9,423 nt of DNA from Bacteroidales bacterium (lineage in GTDB: Bacteria > Bacteroidota > Bacteroidia > Bacteroidales > VadinHA17): the NCBI GenBank assembly GCA_003520925.1, contig DOTV01000142.1, positions 1 to 9,423 on the forward strand, read 5' to 3'. Below are positions 1 to 7,152 of the stretch, one piece after another; within the stretch, counting starts at the first letter, position 1, and each line of letters starts with the position of its first letter. The notes below the pieces were generated by a model that was not told the DNA's origin, searched no databases, and saw only the letters and a list, made by a program, of their open reading frames with translations. The position numbers and the translations under genes are program-made.

Positions 1-456
1 GGCTGCTCGCAGAATTCCGAAATGAGGATCAGGAAACAGGTTACCGCCATTGCTGAAAAATATATAATGGGTCAGCTTACCGATTCAAAAAAAACTGTTT
101 TAAAAGATGGCACAATTGTTTTCAGTACAGAGCTGAAGAAATATATGATCGATCCGGCAAAAATTTTTACAGGGCTGATCGATGATGACCAGAATATTGA
201 TGCAATTGTAACCCTCCCGACCTACGATAAACAATTTCAGACTGTCTCAGAGCAGCTTGTCATACTTAAAGCTGATAATGAATTCAAGCTTGCAGCTTCT
301 TTTGAATCGGATATGAGGATCATCTCATTGAAAGACAGGATAATCACAGCTGACGTACCGGAACATTCAAGGAGCACGCCCCTGTTCGACTGTCCCTCAT
401 GCTGGGAGGTGGTAAAGTTTCAGTACAGGATGGGAGAGCTTGTAAAAGCTCAATAG
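1..456 (+). CDS. Partial unrecognised lipoprotein (5' end cut by window edge)
   Basis: The reading frame is open from the first base. The first ATG (22) is internal, because the codons before it read G-C-S-Q-N-S-E. A Gly-Cys-Ser at the very edge looks like the end of a lipobox, with Cys2 of the visible 151 residues as the lipidated residue, so the missing part is probably just a signal peptide. If so, the mature protein is almost complete and anchored to a membrane facing the periplasm or surface. I recognise no family. Visible features are a basic, helical-looking N-terminal stretch, an acidic segment DDDQNID at 61-67 followed by hydrophobic AIVTL, alternating strand-like segments, and a Cys-Pro-Ser-Cys motif at 131-134 near the C-terminus. 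CxxC could bind metal or form a disulfide, but no thioredoxin-like context is apparent. It ends in TAG, 19 bases from the convergent minus-strand gene, with no convincing terminator between. It probably belongs to a different transcription unit. The coding call is fairly sure; function is unknown. Confidence 0.72.
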   Translation, partial: GCSQNSEMRIRKQVTAIAEKYIMGQLTDSKKTVLKDGTIVFSTELKKYMIDPAKIFTGLIDDDQNIDAIVTLPTYDKQFQTVSEQLVILKADNEFKLAASFESDMRIISLKDRIITADVPEHSRSTPLFDCPSCWEVVKFQYRMGELVKAQ

Positions 457-475
457 GCTGAGAAATAAAAGATTT

Positions 476-1183
476 CTACCTGCTGATCTGTGTCTTTGTT
501 TTCAGAACAATTGCCCCGCCATACGCTCTTGTTCCATAAATCCCTGCCGATGAACCCTTTAGCACAGTAATCGATTCGACTGCTGAAGGTACAATACCAT
601 CAAAACTTTCTACAGGAACCCCATCAACAATAAGCAGGGCCGGTACGCTACCAAAGAAATTTTTGGAATCCTGAATTATATAGCCACTTGATGAATACTT
701 AACTCCTGATGTTTCCCTTGTTATCATTTCCGAGACTGTTCTGTATGAGGCGTATTTACTATCCGTTCCGTCGATTTTATCCATAGGGGATGTAGTATCT
801 TTCTTTTTTACATAATTATAACCTGTATTAACTCCCTGATCGTCAGGCGAATCACCCTGATCGGACTGCTGCCTTAATGAGGATGAGCTGAATTTGAAAT
901 TAATTTCCGTCCTCCCGTCTATTGACTCTTCAATCAGTCCATTAAGGAGTGATATGATCCCAAGTTTAACAGCATCATTTTTTACCTTGATTTTATAAGC
1001 CCCTTTAGCATCAGTAACCGCACTGGTTTTAACACCATCGACCATTACCATTGCATTGACTACAGGGTTTTCGTTCTTGTCAACCACTGTTCCTGTTATT
1101 GTAATTTTGCTGTTTTTTTGAGCCGAAAGTGTGCATGTAAGAAAAACAGATAACAGGATTAAAACAATTGATTTGATTTTCAT
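476..1183 (-). CDS. Exported carboxypeptidase-regulatory-like/TonB plug protein without beta-barrel
   Basis: This 235-residue protein has an N-terminal signal peptide (about 1-21, cleavage after the Ala of LSA-Q, no lipobox). Residues 27-97 match the CarboxypepD_reg-like beta-sandwich found at the N-terminus of SusC proteins (ITGTVVD... NPVVNAMV..., then TDAKGAYKIKV). A polar Gln/Asp/Ser/Lys linker follows (about 98-142). Residues 143-232 match a TonB-dependent receptor plug: PALLIVDGVPV at 181-191, VESITVLKG at 202-210, then a YG-x-R-x-YGGAIVLKTK ending. SusC proteins are about 1000 residues and continue into a 22-strand barrel, but here a stop follows five residues after the plug. No barrel remnant lies downstream, where the opposite-strand gene begins, so this looks like a designed short protein and not recent decay. 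It should be periplasmic or outer-membrane associated. Its role is unknown; it could bind a TonB-type partner, act as a surrogate plug or serve as an adaptor. A good promoter lies upstream. The start has typical A/T-rich context (ATAAATGAA before ATG). Confidence 0.88.
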   Translation of the reverse strand: MKIKSIVLILLSVFLTCTLSAQKNSKITITGTVVDKNENPVVNAMVMVDGVKTSAVTDAKGAYKIKVKNDAVKLGIISLLNGLIEESIDGRTEINFKFSSSSLRQQSDQGDSPDDQGVNTGYNYVKKKDTTSPMDKIDGTDSKYASYRTVSEMITRETSGVKYSSSGYIIQDSKNFFGSVPALLIVDGVPVESFDGIVPSAVESITVLKGSSAGIYGTRAYGGAIVLKTKTQISR

Positions 1184-1245
1184 TTCATTTATACTATTAG
1201 TGATTAAGGTAAACCGGAATTAATTGAAAATGTCAAACTTCGTAC

Positions 1246-1277
1246 CAAAGTTACATCTTCTTTAATTTAAAGTCAAA
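1246..1277 (-). promoter_or_regulatory. Bacteroidota-type primary promoter for the plug-domain gene
   Basis: Read on the minus strand there is a -33 element TTTG (1277-1274), a 20-base spacer, and a -7 element TAACTTTG (1253-1246). This fits the established Bacteroidota housekeeping consensus TTTG/N19-21/TAnnTTTG at every conserved position. Transcription would begin near 1240, giving a leader of roughly 55 bases before the ATG at 1183. It lies in the 109-base gap after the FISUMP gene, so the plug gene can be expressed independently of the genes upstream. The spacer holds a 13-base palindrome, CTTTAAATTAAAG (1272-1260). The start site is inferred, not seen. Confidence 0.7.
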
Positions 1278-1292
1278 CCGGGGAAAGATTTC

Positions 1293-1964
1293 CTAATCCT
1301 TTATGCAGCGGACTGAAAAACCGCTTCGTTTATTGTCAGAAGCTTTGAATACCATGCTGCTGCTGTCATGCAGCCCCCTGCAAACAGCCTGATATTCACT
1401 GAATCCGGTTGAAGTCCACCATATCGCATAGGAATTACCGAAAATTGGAAAGTCTCCTGTAAAGTATCTCATTCCTCCAGGAAGGGCTGTAAAATCGTAA
1501 TCGTTTGTAGCCTGGCTCAGATAATTTTCCCAATGGGCTGTTCCTTTTTCTTTAAGTTTATCACCTGCAGTACTCAGACCACCAATATATTCAATCATTA
1601 CTTCCCATTCAGCATCGGTTGAAACATGCCATCCTGCCGGGCATAATTTCTTTGAGTTAACTGCGTACCAGTTATACAAAGCACCAAATACATCTTTATT
1701 CTTAATATCATCCTTATACCAGCAGTAAGCAGGGGTCTTAAGTTCCTTCCAGGCATTATCGCCGGCAACAAGCTGAACAGGCTTCCCGTCGTTGAAGCGG
1801 GTGGTTTTTAAATTTTCCGACATCCAGACCTGTTTTCCAATATTCACCGACATATAAATATTCCCGTCAGCATCTTTCACGGTCTGCGAATGCAGTACAG
1901 TCATATTCATTAAAGCCAGAGCAACCAGAAACAATATTATTTTTCCAAACCTTATAATTCCCAT
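1293..1964 (-). CDS. Secreted FISUMP-domain protein
   Basis: This 223-residue protein has a signal peptide of about 26 residues (hydrophobic core IILFLVALALMNM, likely cleavage at HS-Q). The rest is essentially one FISUMP domain (Fibrobacter succinogenes major paralogous domain, TIGR02145). The family signatures are in order: D-x-DGNIY-x-SV-x-IGKQVWM-x-ENLKTTRFNDG at 31-60, YCWYKDD at 80-86, FGALYNWYAV then LCPAGWHV-x-TDAEW at 93-120, and the terminal GFSVRCIKD at 215-223. Four cysteines (81, 108, 195, 220) may pair after export. FISUMP proteins are abundant in Fibrobacteres and Bacteroidota and are usually exported, often fused to adhesion or sorting domains. Biochemical function is not established; the fold resembles formylglycine-generating-enzyme/C-type-lectin-like surface proteins only by loose analogy. 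There is no lipobox and no C-terminal sorting domain, so the protein is predicted to be periplasmic or secreted. It lies 40 bases after the FG-GAP gene, suggesting co-transcription, although a possible promoter also precedes it. Confidence 0.9.
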   Translation of the reverse strand: MGIIRFGKIILFLVALALMNMTVLHSQTVKDADGNIYMSVNIGKQVWMSENLKTTRFNDGKPVQLVAGDNAWKELKTPAYCWYKDDIKNKDVFGALYNWYAVNSKKLCPAGWHVSTDAEWEVMIEYIGGLSTAGDKLKEKGTAHWENYLSQATNDYDFTALPGGMRYFTGDFPIFGNSYAIWWTSTGFSEYQAVCRGLHDSSSMVFKASDNKRSGFSVRCIKD

Positions 1965-1990
1965 TCTATAATGTTGTTACCTGCCATTCA

Positions 1991-2027
1991 CAAAATTAGC
2001 AAATTTATTTTCTTAATTTGTAAACAA
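1991..2027 (-). promoter_or_regulatory. Possible weak promoter for the FISUMP gene
   Basis: On the minus strand TAATTTTG (1998-1991) matches the Bacteroidota -7 consensus TAnnTTTG, about 27 bases before the ATG at 1964. The -33 element is poor: only TTGTTTA (2027-2021) lies at roughly the right distance, with spacing 22 or more from the -7 element. The site overlaps the last codons of the FG-GAP gene. In an A/T-rich stretch an 8-base partial consensus can arise by chance, so this is tentative; the FISUMP gene could equally be read from upstream. Confidence 0.3.
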
Positions 2028-5000
2028 CCGCATCCGACCTGTTGATACCAGCAACAACAATCGGTTCCGGCCCATCAAATAACACCAATGACTGAACCAT
2101 TCCCTGAAGCAAAATTCCACTCTTTGACGGGGTAAGCAGGTCAAATGATCTATCACCCTTATTCAGCAAAACAAGACCTTTGTTTGCATCATAATATCCT
2201 GTTGAGACATCATATGAATAATCGTTGCCAGACAGAAGTATATCAGGCAATTTGTCATTATTAAAGTCTTTTATGACCATCTTATTCAGGGTAGAAACCT
2301 GCAATGGCTCCGGCAGCTTCTCCCAGTTGAATTTTCCTTTGTCGTTCCATATTAAATAATTCGAAGTTGTATTGATAAAAAGTTTGAATTCGAGTCTTTT
2401 CATGATGCTCTCATTAAACATATCTTTAAAGCTAACATAGCTGAACGTCTCATAATCTATGAATTGCCGTTTAAAAAATACTGACTGTCCTATTAGTTCA
2501 TCCAGGTAATTGACAGGGTATTCTGTCATCTTGCCTGCAGGATCTTCCCAGTATGCAGTCATAATGGGATCAATATTACCATCCATGTCAAGATCGATGG
2601 CATAAAGACCCATAGGGTATTTATCGCTTACATTAAACCTGTGGTTATCACCAAGATTACCTGCAATATAGTCCTCATCACCATCCTTGTCAAAATCACC
2701 TGAAATCAGTGAATACCATATTCCATGTTTCCCTTCAAGCTCGGGTAAGATCTGAGGAACCAGTTTTTCCCCTTTCAAGTTTTTCAGCAGTACAATTGAA
2801 TTCCATTCCCTTGCCACCATAAGATCTTCCCATCCGTCTTTATCATAATCTGTCCAGATGGCATCGGTGACCATTCCCAGATTCAGGCGGAAAGCTGAAT
2901 CGGCCGATAACTTCCCTTTATCATTAGTTACAATCCAGGAATAGTTGGCGTAAGGGTACATTCCCTTCTTAATCCTTGAACCTATAAAAAGGTCCGCATA
3001 GCCATCGTGATCAAAATCACAAGGCCTCACAACAGATGCAGGGAAAGTAGGAATAGGAAGAGAGCTTTTATGAAAGGATCCATTTACGTTTTCATAGAGA
3101 GAATGCTTATACTCGGATTCATCTTTATTTTCATAACCTCCCGCAACTGCGACAACATCGTTATCGTCATCATTGTCGATATCCACAACTGCAATATCAG
3201 ATTCCGAAAACTCCTTTCTGCCGGTCAATCCTTCGACTTCGGTTCGTTCAAATCTTCCGCCTTTATTTAAATAGACCATTGTTGGCAGAGTATTCGTCGA
3301 ACCTATTATAAGATCTTCCCGACCATTTTTGTCAATATCTCCTTTTGCCATACATGGCCCTATCTGTGAAAATTTATGGGGAATAATCTTCTGGTTGAGC
3401 AGGAAATCGATAAAATCATTCTGTTCATGCCTGTAATTCAGCAGACTATCGCATCTTGAAAAAAGAAGGTTATCCCCCACTGTTGTTTTTAAGGAATTAT
3501 CCGGGATCTCTGAATCATTCTCGTCAACCTCAATGGTTTGATCGGTTTTAATATTTTTAAGTACTGTTATGTTTCCGCTTGTGGGCCATGTTACTTTTAA
3601 AGAATCTATTGAAGTATCGTCCGACAGTCCAAAATGGATTACAGGATCGACGCAGGAAGCATAGCCTCTTGTCAGGAAATTCTCTGTAAACTGATACTTG
3701 CCTTTGCTCCATAGCTCAATTTTTGCACCTATGGCCATTGTGTTTTCCTTTTTGCCCGAAAGTTTTATTCTGATGTAGCCATTATCTTTTTCTGATTTCT
3801 CCACACTGTAATTCCGGTAAATAAATGCTTTGTCATTTATATTATTTGCAACATAATCAAGGTCACCATCATTATCGAGATCGGCAAATGCTGCACCGTA
3901 GGAGAAGGAAGGAATATCCGGAAGCCAGTCCTTCTTTCTTACAAATTCATAATTGCCCCTGTTCTCGAATACAATGTTAGGGGTCTTTATAGCAGGGGCC
4001 CTGTCAATTATCTCCTGATTTTCAGCAAGGTATTCGAATACCTTAACTTTGTAATTTGTCCAGTCCTTATCCGTAAGGTCTTTGGGATAACCATTTGCGA
4101 TTATCAGGTCTTTATCCCCATCGTTATCATAATCGGCAAACAGGGGAGACCAGCTCCAGTTTGACTGATAGAGACCCGTCATCTGTCCGACTTCGCTGAA
4201 GGGAAGCATCTGATCCTTTATAAAGCCGTTATGCAGGTGAAGCATATTCCTGAGGTACTGGTGTTCATAATTGAACTCCTTATCAAACTCGTAAAATACA
4301 TAGCTGAAACCATTTATTGTCTGCTTTTTCTTGAAGTACTGATCAGGCATCATATCAAGTGTAAATATGTCCGGATTACCGTCATTATTCACATCAGCCA
4401 TATCGTTTCCCATTGAAGATTTTGTCTGGTACGACATGTACTTCCTTATTTCGTTTTTAAAAGTCCCGTTACACTGGTTTATATAAAACAGGTCATTTGA
4501 GATAAAATCATTTGAGATATACAAATCGGGGTAACCGTCTTTGTTCACATCACCAACAGCCAGGCCAAGGCCATTTCCTTCGTAAACAATACCTGCAGCA
4601 ATTGTTACATCAGTAAAGGTGTCGTTCCCGTTATTCCTGTATAACCTGTCGTTATTGGGTGATGAACCATCAGATATTCTTTCACGGTATGCAGAACCCA
4701 TTCTTGAATTTTCAGTATCATTCAGAATATAGAGGTCGAGGTCACCATCCCTGTCATAGTCAAAAAATGTAGCGTTAACCGATTGATGTTCATCAGCAAT
4801 TCCGAATTGTTCACTCATTTCCCTGAAAAGGGGGCCCTTCCCCTCTTTTATTCCCTGGTTGACCCATAACCTGTTTTTGCATTTCGCCGCGATAGTATCG
4901 GCAGTGGAAGTGAGATAAACATCAGGCAGCCTGTCGCAGTTAATATCGACAATGGCTACTCCGCTGTACCATTGATCATTAGTAAGTCCTTCAAAATTTG

Positions 5001-5295
5001 AAGTGATGTCTTTAAACTTAAAGTTACCTTCATTCAGGTAAACACGCGATGAAACCTGGTTTCCGGCAAAAACAATATCCTGCAGACCGTCATTGTTAAG
5101 ATCACCGATACCAACACCGGCTCCGTTATAAATGAATTCATATGTCAGTACACTGAAGCTGTCAGTTTCGGTTATCGTATTCTGAAAATCGATACCTGTT
5201 TTTGATGGATCCAAAAGCCTGAATTTTGGCGAATCGGAACAGGAAATCATTATAAATGACATTATAAGAGTACCCAGCAGACAGAATTTCTTCAT
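2005..5295 (-). CDS. Large FG-GAP/VCBS surface lipoprotein with central ASPIC/UnbV domain
   Basis: This 1096-residue protein starts with a lipoprotein signal peptide whose lipobox ends at Cys19 (FIMIS-C), followed by SDSPK. The acidic residue soon after Cys fits export to the surface. It carries fourteen Ca2+-binding loops of the D-x-D/N-x-D-G-x-x-D type found in FG-GAP/VCBS propeller blades. Seven start near residues 65, 117, 179, 249, 301, 388 and 472. Seven more start near 653, 705, 760, 816, 867, 901 and 1010. Between them, at about 505-590, is an ASPIC/UnbV domain (GYIRIKLSGK, AIGAKIEL, GYASCVDPVIHFGL, IDSLKVTWPTSG), as in the CRTAC1-like family. Several loops deviate from the pattern: the second and fourteenth lack the Gly, and the ninth has Asp in its place. 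The fold is probably two seven-bladed propellers. Such proteins are common beside SusC/SusD pairs in environmental Bacteroidota; binding of a polymer is plausible but unproven. It follows SusD after a strong terminator, and I find no convincing promoter of its own. It is not an integrin, despite the shared repeat. Confidence 0.93.
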   Translation of the reverse strand: MKKFCLLGTLIMSFIMISCSDSPKFRLLDPSKTGIDFQNTITETDSFSVLTYEFIYNGAGVGIGDLNNDGLQDIVFAGNQVSSRVYLNEGNFKFKDITSNFEGLTNDQWYSGVAIVDINCDRLPDVYLTSTADTIAAKCKNRLWVNQGIKEGKGPLFREMSEQFGIADEHQSVNATFFDYDRDGDLDLYILNDTENSRMGSAYRERISDGSSPNNDRLYRNNGNDTFTDVTIAAGIVYEGNGLGLAVGDVNKDGYPDLYISNDFISNDLFYINQCNGTFKNEIRKYMSYQTKSSMGNDMADVNNDGNPDIFTLDMMPDQYFKKKQTINGFSYVFYEFDKEFNYEHQYLRNMLHLHNGFIKDQMLPFSEVGQMTGLYQSNWSWSPLFADYDNDGDKDLIIANGYPKDLTDKDWTNYKVKVFEYLAENQEIIDRAPAIKTPNIVFENRGNYEFVRKKDWLPDIPSFSYGAAFADLDNDGDLDYVANNINDKAFIYRNYSVEKSEKDNGYIRIKLSGKKENTMAIGAKIELWSKGKYQFTENFLTRGYASCVDPVIHFGLSDDTSIDSLKVTWPTSGNITVLKNIKTDQTIEVDENDSEIPDNSLKTTVGDNLLFSRCDSLLNYRHEQNDFIDFLLNQKIIPHKFSQIGPCMAKGDIDKNGREDLIIGSTNTLPTMVYLNKGGRFERTEVEGLTGRKEFSESDIAVVDIDNDDDNDVVAVAGGYENKDESEYKHSLYENVNGSFHKSSLPIPTFPASVVRPCDFDHDGYADLFIGSRIKKGMYPYANYSWIVTNDKGKLSADSAFRLNLGMVTDAIWTDYDKDGWEDLMVAREWNSIVLLKNLKGEKLVPQILPELEGKHGIWYSLISGDFDKDGDEDYIAGNLGDNHRFNVSDKYPMGLYAIDLDMDGNIDPIMTAYWEDPAGKMTEYPVNYLDELIGQSVFFKRQFIDYETFSYVSFKDMFNESIMKRLEFKLFINTTSNYLIWNDKGKFNWEKLPEPLQVSTLNKMVIKDFNNDKLPDILLSGNDYSYDVSTGYYDANKGLVLLNKGDRSFDLLTPSKSGILLQGMVQSLVLFDGPEPIVVAGINRSDAVVYKLRK

Positions 5296-5340
5296 TCTTT
5301 AAAGATTAGTTACAAGTACATCTGAAATCGCATAAAAATA

Positions 5341-5378
5341 AAAAAAAACAGGGACATGCAATTGGATGTCCCTGTTTT
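5341..5378 (-). terminator. Intrinsic terminator after the SusC/SusD pair
   Basis: Read on the minus strand this is a perfect 13-bp inverted repeat (AAAACAGGGACAT, 5378-5366, pairing with ATGTCCCTGTTTT, 5357-5345) around an 8-base loop (5365-5358). It continues into a run of ten T (5350 side excluded; 5348-5341 and onward into TATTTTTA). The G/C core AGGGAC/GTCCCT plus the U-tract is the classical Rho-independent form. It starts 21 bases after the SusD stop and ends about 45 bases before the FG-GAP start. The plus-strand reading has only four T after the stem, so it is directional. It should make SusC/SusD transcripts far more abundant than the genes behind it, with those genes read through or separately initiated. 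Confidence 0.88.
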
Positions 5379-5398
5379 GAAAAATTTAAACAATAATC

Positions 5399-7135
5399 TT
5401 ATCTGTTCTGAACAATGTTGCCATTGCTCAGGTCGATCTGACGCTGTGGTACCGGGAAAGTAACATCTTCAGGTCCGAGAGCGGCATCTTTGTAGATCGT
5501 TCCCTTGCCCCACTGTGTTGTTTTCTCATAATTTAGAACCTTTGTCAGTTCTGCCACAGTGACTCCCCATCTGTTAAGGTCAAACCATCTGTGTCCTTCC
5601 TGACCGAGTTCAAGTTTTCTTTCCATGCGGAGCGCGATCCTTGCATTTTCCTTTGTATCAAATGGTGCTCCGGTTGCAGGATACTGGTTAATAACATAAT
5701 TGGCAGCATTTGTAGTTCCATCGGCTTCTTTAACAAAACCAGCGGGGTTTGCTGCTCTTGCCCTGATCTGGTTGACCAGAGTACGTGCGTTTGCCAGTGA
5801 TCCGGCTTCGATTTCGCATTCAGCAATGAGAAGAAGAACATCAGCGTAGCGGATCATACGGTAACCGTTTGCCGTATATCCTGATGTCCAGCTGGTAACG
5901 TCTGTATACTGGCCTTCCTGTGATTTCTTGTAAACCTGCTTTTTCGGGCTGTACGGACCAGCATAGGTCTGGTCGCGGATCCAGTCAGAGCCTGTGTGAA
6001 TACCCCAATCCCAGTAAGGAATTCCCCTTCTTCCGACTGACCAGTCGAGACGAGGATCGAGAGGGCCAGCATCTTCAGTAAAAGGTTGTGCTGGTGTCAA
6101 TCCATAATCGTTTACAACAGGAGAGGTATTGTAGGTACCATCAAGCAGAGGTAATCCGCCCGATGTCCTGAATGAATTCACAAATTCCTGGGTTGGTGAG
6201 AAGAATCCGCAGCAACCTCCAGGTGAACCGCCGCTCTTATACGGGAAATTCAGAACTTCACCTGATCCGGCGTTATTTCCGCCCGAACCATCATTAACAG
6301 AGTACTGTACTGTATAAACAGCTTCAATACCATTACGGTTCGCGATATCAAAAATATCACCATACTTGGCAGAAAGTCCAATAGCATCACCATTCGGTTT
6401 TTTACCGTTTTTTGCAGTATTCAGAATTGTTAATGCACCGGCATAATCTTTTTTCATCTGCATCATGGCTTTGGCCAGAAGAACCTGTGAAACTGTTTTG
6501 TTGAATCTGCCGATTGCTCCCATATTTTCAGGAAGCTTTGTCCCTTCTGTTAGGTCAGCAAGGATCTTATCGACAACAGGATCAGTGTTTTTAACAGTTG
6601 TAGCGTCAGTATTTTCATCAACATAAGGGATCTTTTCCCACATTCTCCATGCTTCGAAATGATACCAGCCTCGCAATGCCCTTGCCTGCTGCAGAAAAAC
6701 ATCAGCCTGAGCCTGTGTGATAGAACCGGCTTCCAAAGCTGTGGCTGTAACCTTAATAATTGAATTACAACGAGCCACAGCCTCATACACTGATCTCCAT
6801 TTACCGTTCAGGTAACTGTTTGTTGAAGTCTCGGAAAAAGACTGAATCGGGTTGATATCAGGCTGGTCGCCTGCATCAGTTCCCTTATTCGAGACCATGC
6901 CCCGGATATCACCGAATACCCAGTTGGAAGAGGCTGCTTCCCAGCCGAATGAATTACTTACACCATCGAGCATGGAATATGCACCAACCAGAAGAGCATT
7001 AATACCCTTTTCTGTGGCCAGCACCTCCCCGCTCAGACTTCCTTTCGGCTTGACATCAAGAAAATCGCTTTTGCAGGCACCAACTATTCCGAGCACCGCA
7101 AGGATTATGATAAATAAATTATGATTCTTTTTCAT
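5399..7135 (-). CDS. SusD/RagB-family nutrient-binding outer-membrane lipoprotein
   Basis: This 578-residue protein is the partner lid of the SusC transporter encoded just upstream; it captures substrate at the cell surface and delivers it into the SusC barrel. The lipoprotein signal peptide ends at Cys21 (GIVGA-C) and is followed by KSDFLDVKPKG, the standard SusD mature start. The SusD-like N-terminal region includes the tetratricopeptide-like helices (Y-x-AVARCNSII at 117-127, QARALRGWYHFEAWRMW at 150-166). The RagB/SusD C-terminal region includes GYRMIRYADVLLLIAE at 424-439, RMERKLELGQEGHRWFDL-x-RWG at 503-524, and FPVPQRQIDLSNGNIVQN at 560-577. Length is normal for the family. Adjacent cysteines at 308-309 sit in a Gly-rich stretch just before FFSPTQEFVNSF, near the region where SusD proteins often bind ligand. 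It starts 17 bases after the SusC stop with A/T-rich, SD-less context, so the two are co-transcribed. Substrate cannot be told from sequence alone. Confidence 0.96.
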   Translation of the reverse strand: MKKNHNLFIIILAVLGIVGACKSDFLDVKPKGSLSGEVLATEKGINALLVGAYSMLDGVSNSFGWEAASSNWVFGDIRGMVSNKGTDAGDQPDINPIQSFSETSTNSYLNGKWRSVYEAVARCNSIIKVTATALEAGSITQAQADVFLQQARALRGWYHFEAWRMWEKIPYVDENTDATTVKNTDPVVDKILADLTEGTKLPENMGAIGRFNKTVSQVLLAKAMMQMKKDYAGALTILNTAKNGKKPNGDAIGLSAKYGDIFDIANRNGIEAVYTVQYSVNDGSGGNNAGSGEVLNFPYKSGGSPGGCCGFFSPTQEFVNSFRTSGGLPLLDGTYNTSPVVNDYGLTPAQPFTEDAGPLDPRLDWSVGRRGIPYWDWGIHTGSDWIRDQTYAGPYSPKKQVYKKSQEGQYTDVTSWTSGYTANGYRMIRYADVLLLIAECEIEAGSLANARTLVNQIRARAANPAGFVKEADGTTNAANYVINQYPATGAPFDTKENARIALRMERKLELGQEGHRWFDLNRWGVTVAELTKVLNYEKTTQWGKGTIYKDAALGPEDVTFPVPQRQIDLSNGNIVQNR

Positions 7136-7152
7136 ATTTAAAATATTTAGAA

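Noticed and set aside
461..477. Small inverted repeat AGAAAT/ATTTCT between the convergent genes, considered as a bidirectional terminator
   Set aside because: Only six weak A/T-rich pairs, no G/C core and no T-run, and it overlaps the stop codon of the plug gene.
476..1183. Plug-domain gene considered as a frameshifted or truncated SusC pseudogene
   Set aside because: No barrel-like coding sequence remains downstream in any frame; the convergent gene starts within 20 bases, and the signal peptide, both domains and promoter are intact.
1282..1293. GGAAA/TTTCC inverted repeat after the FISUMP stop, considered as a terminator
   Set aside because: The loop would be only two bases, the stem five, and no U-tract follows.
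3007..3270. Open plus-strand frame of 87 codons inside the FG-GAP gene
   Set aside because: It lies antisense to a confidently identified gene, its translation is low-complexity Ile/Phe/Arg-rich from reverse reading of Asp-rich repeats, and no family signal is present. The 61-codon plus-strand frame at 4231-4416 is rejected for the same reason.
2005..5295. Annotation of the FG-GAP protein as integrin-like or as an RNA-binding protein
   Set aside because: FG-GAP loops are shared with integrins but the rest of the architecture is not, and UnbV-containing proteins have been labelled RNA-binding without visible RNA-binding motifs; none is seen here.
5545..5841. Overlapping minus-strand frame of 98 codons within SusD, and similar frames in SusC at 7371-7607, 7689-7904, 8115-8315 and 9201-9419
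   Set aside because: All are out-of-frame shadows of strongly conserved SusD and SusC coding sequence; the true frame carries all the family signatures.
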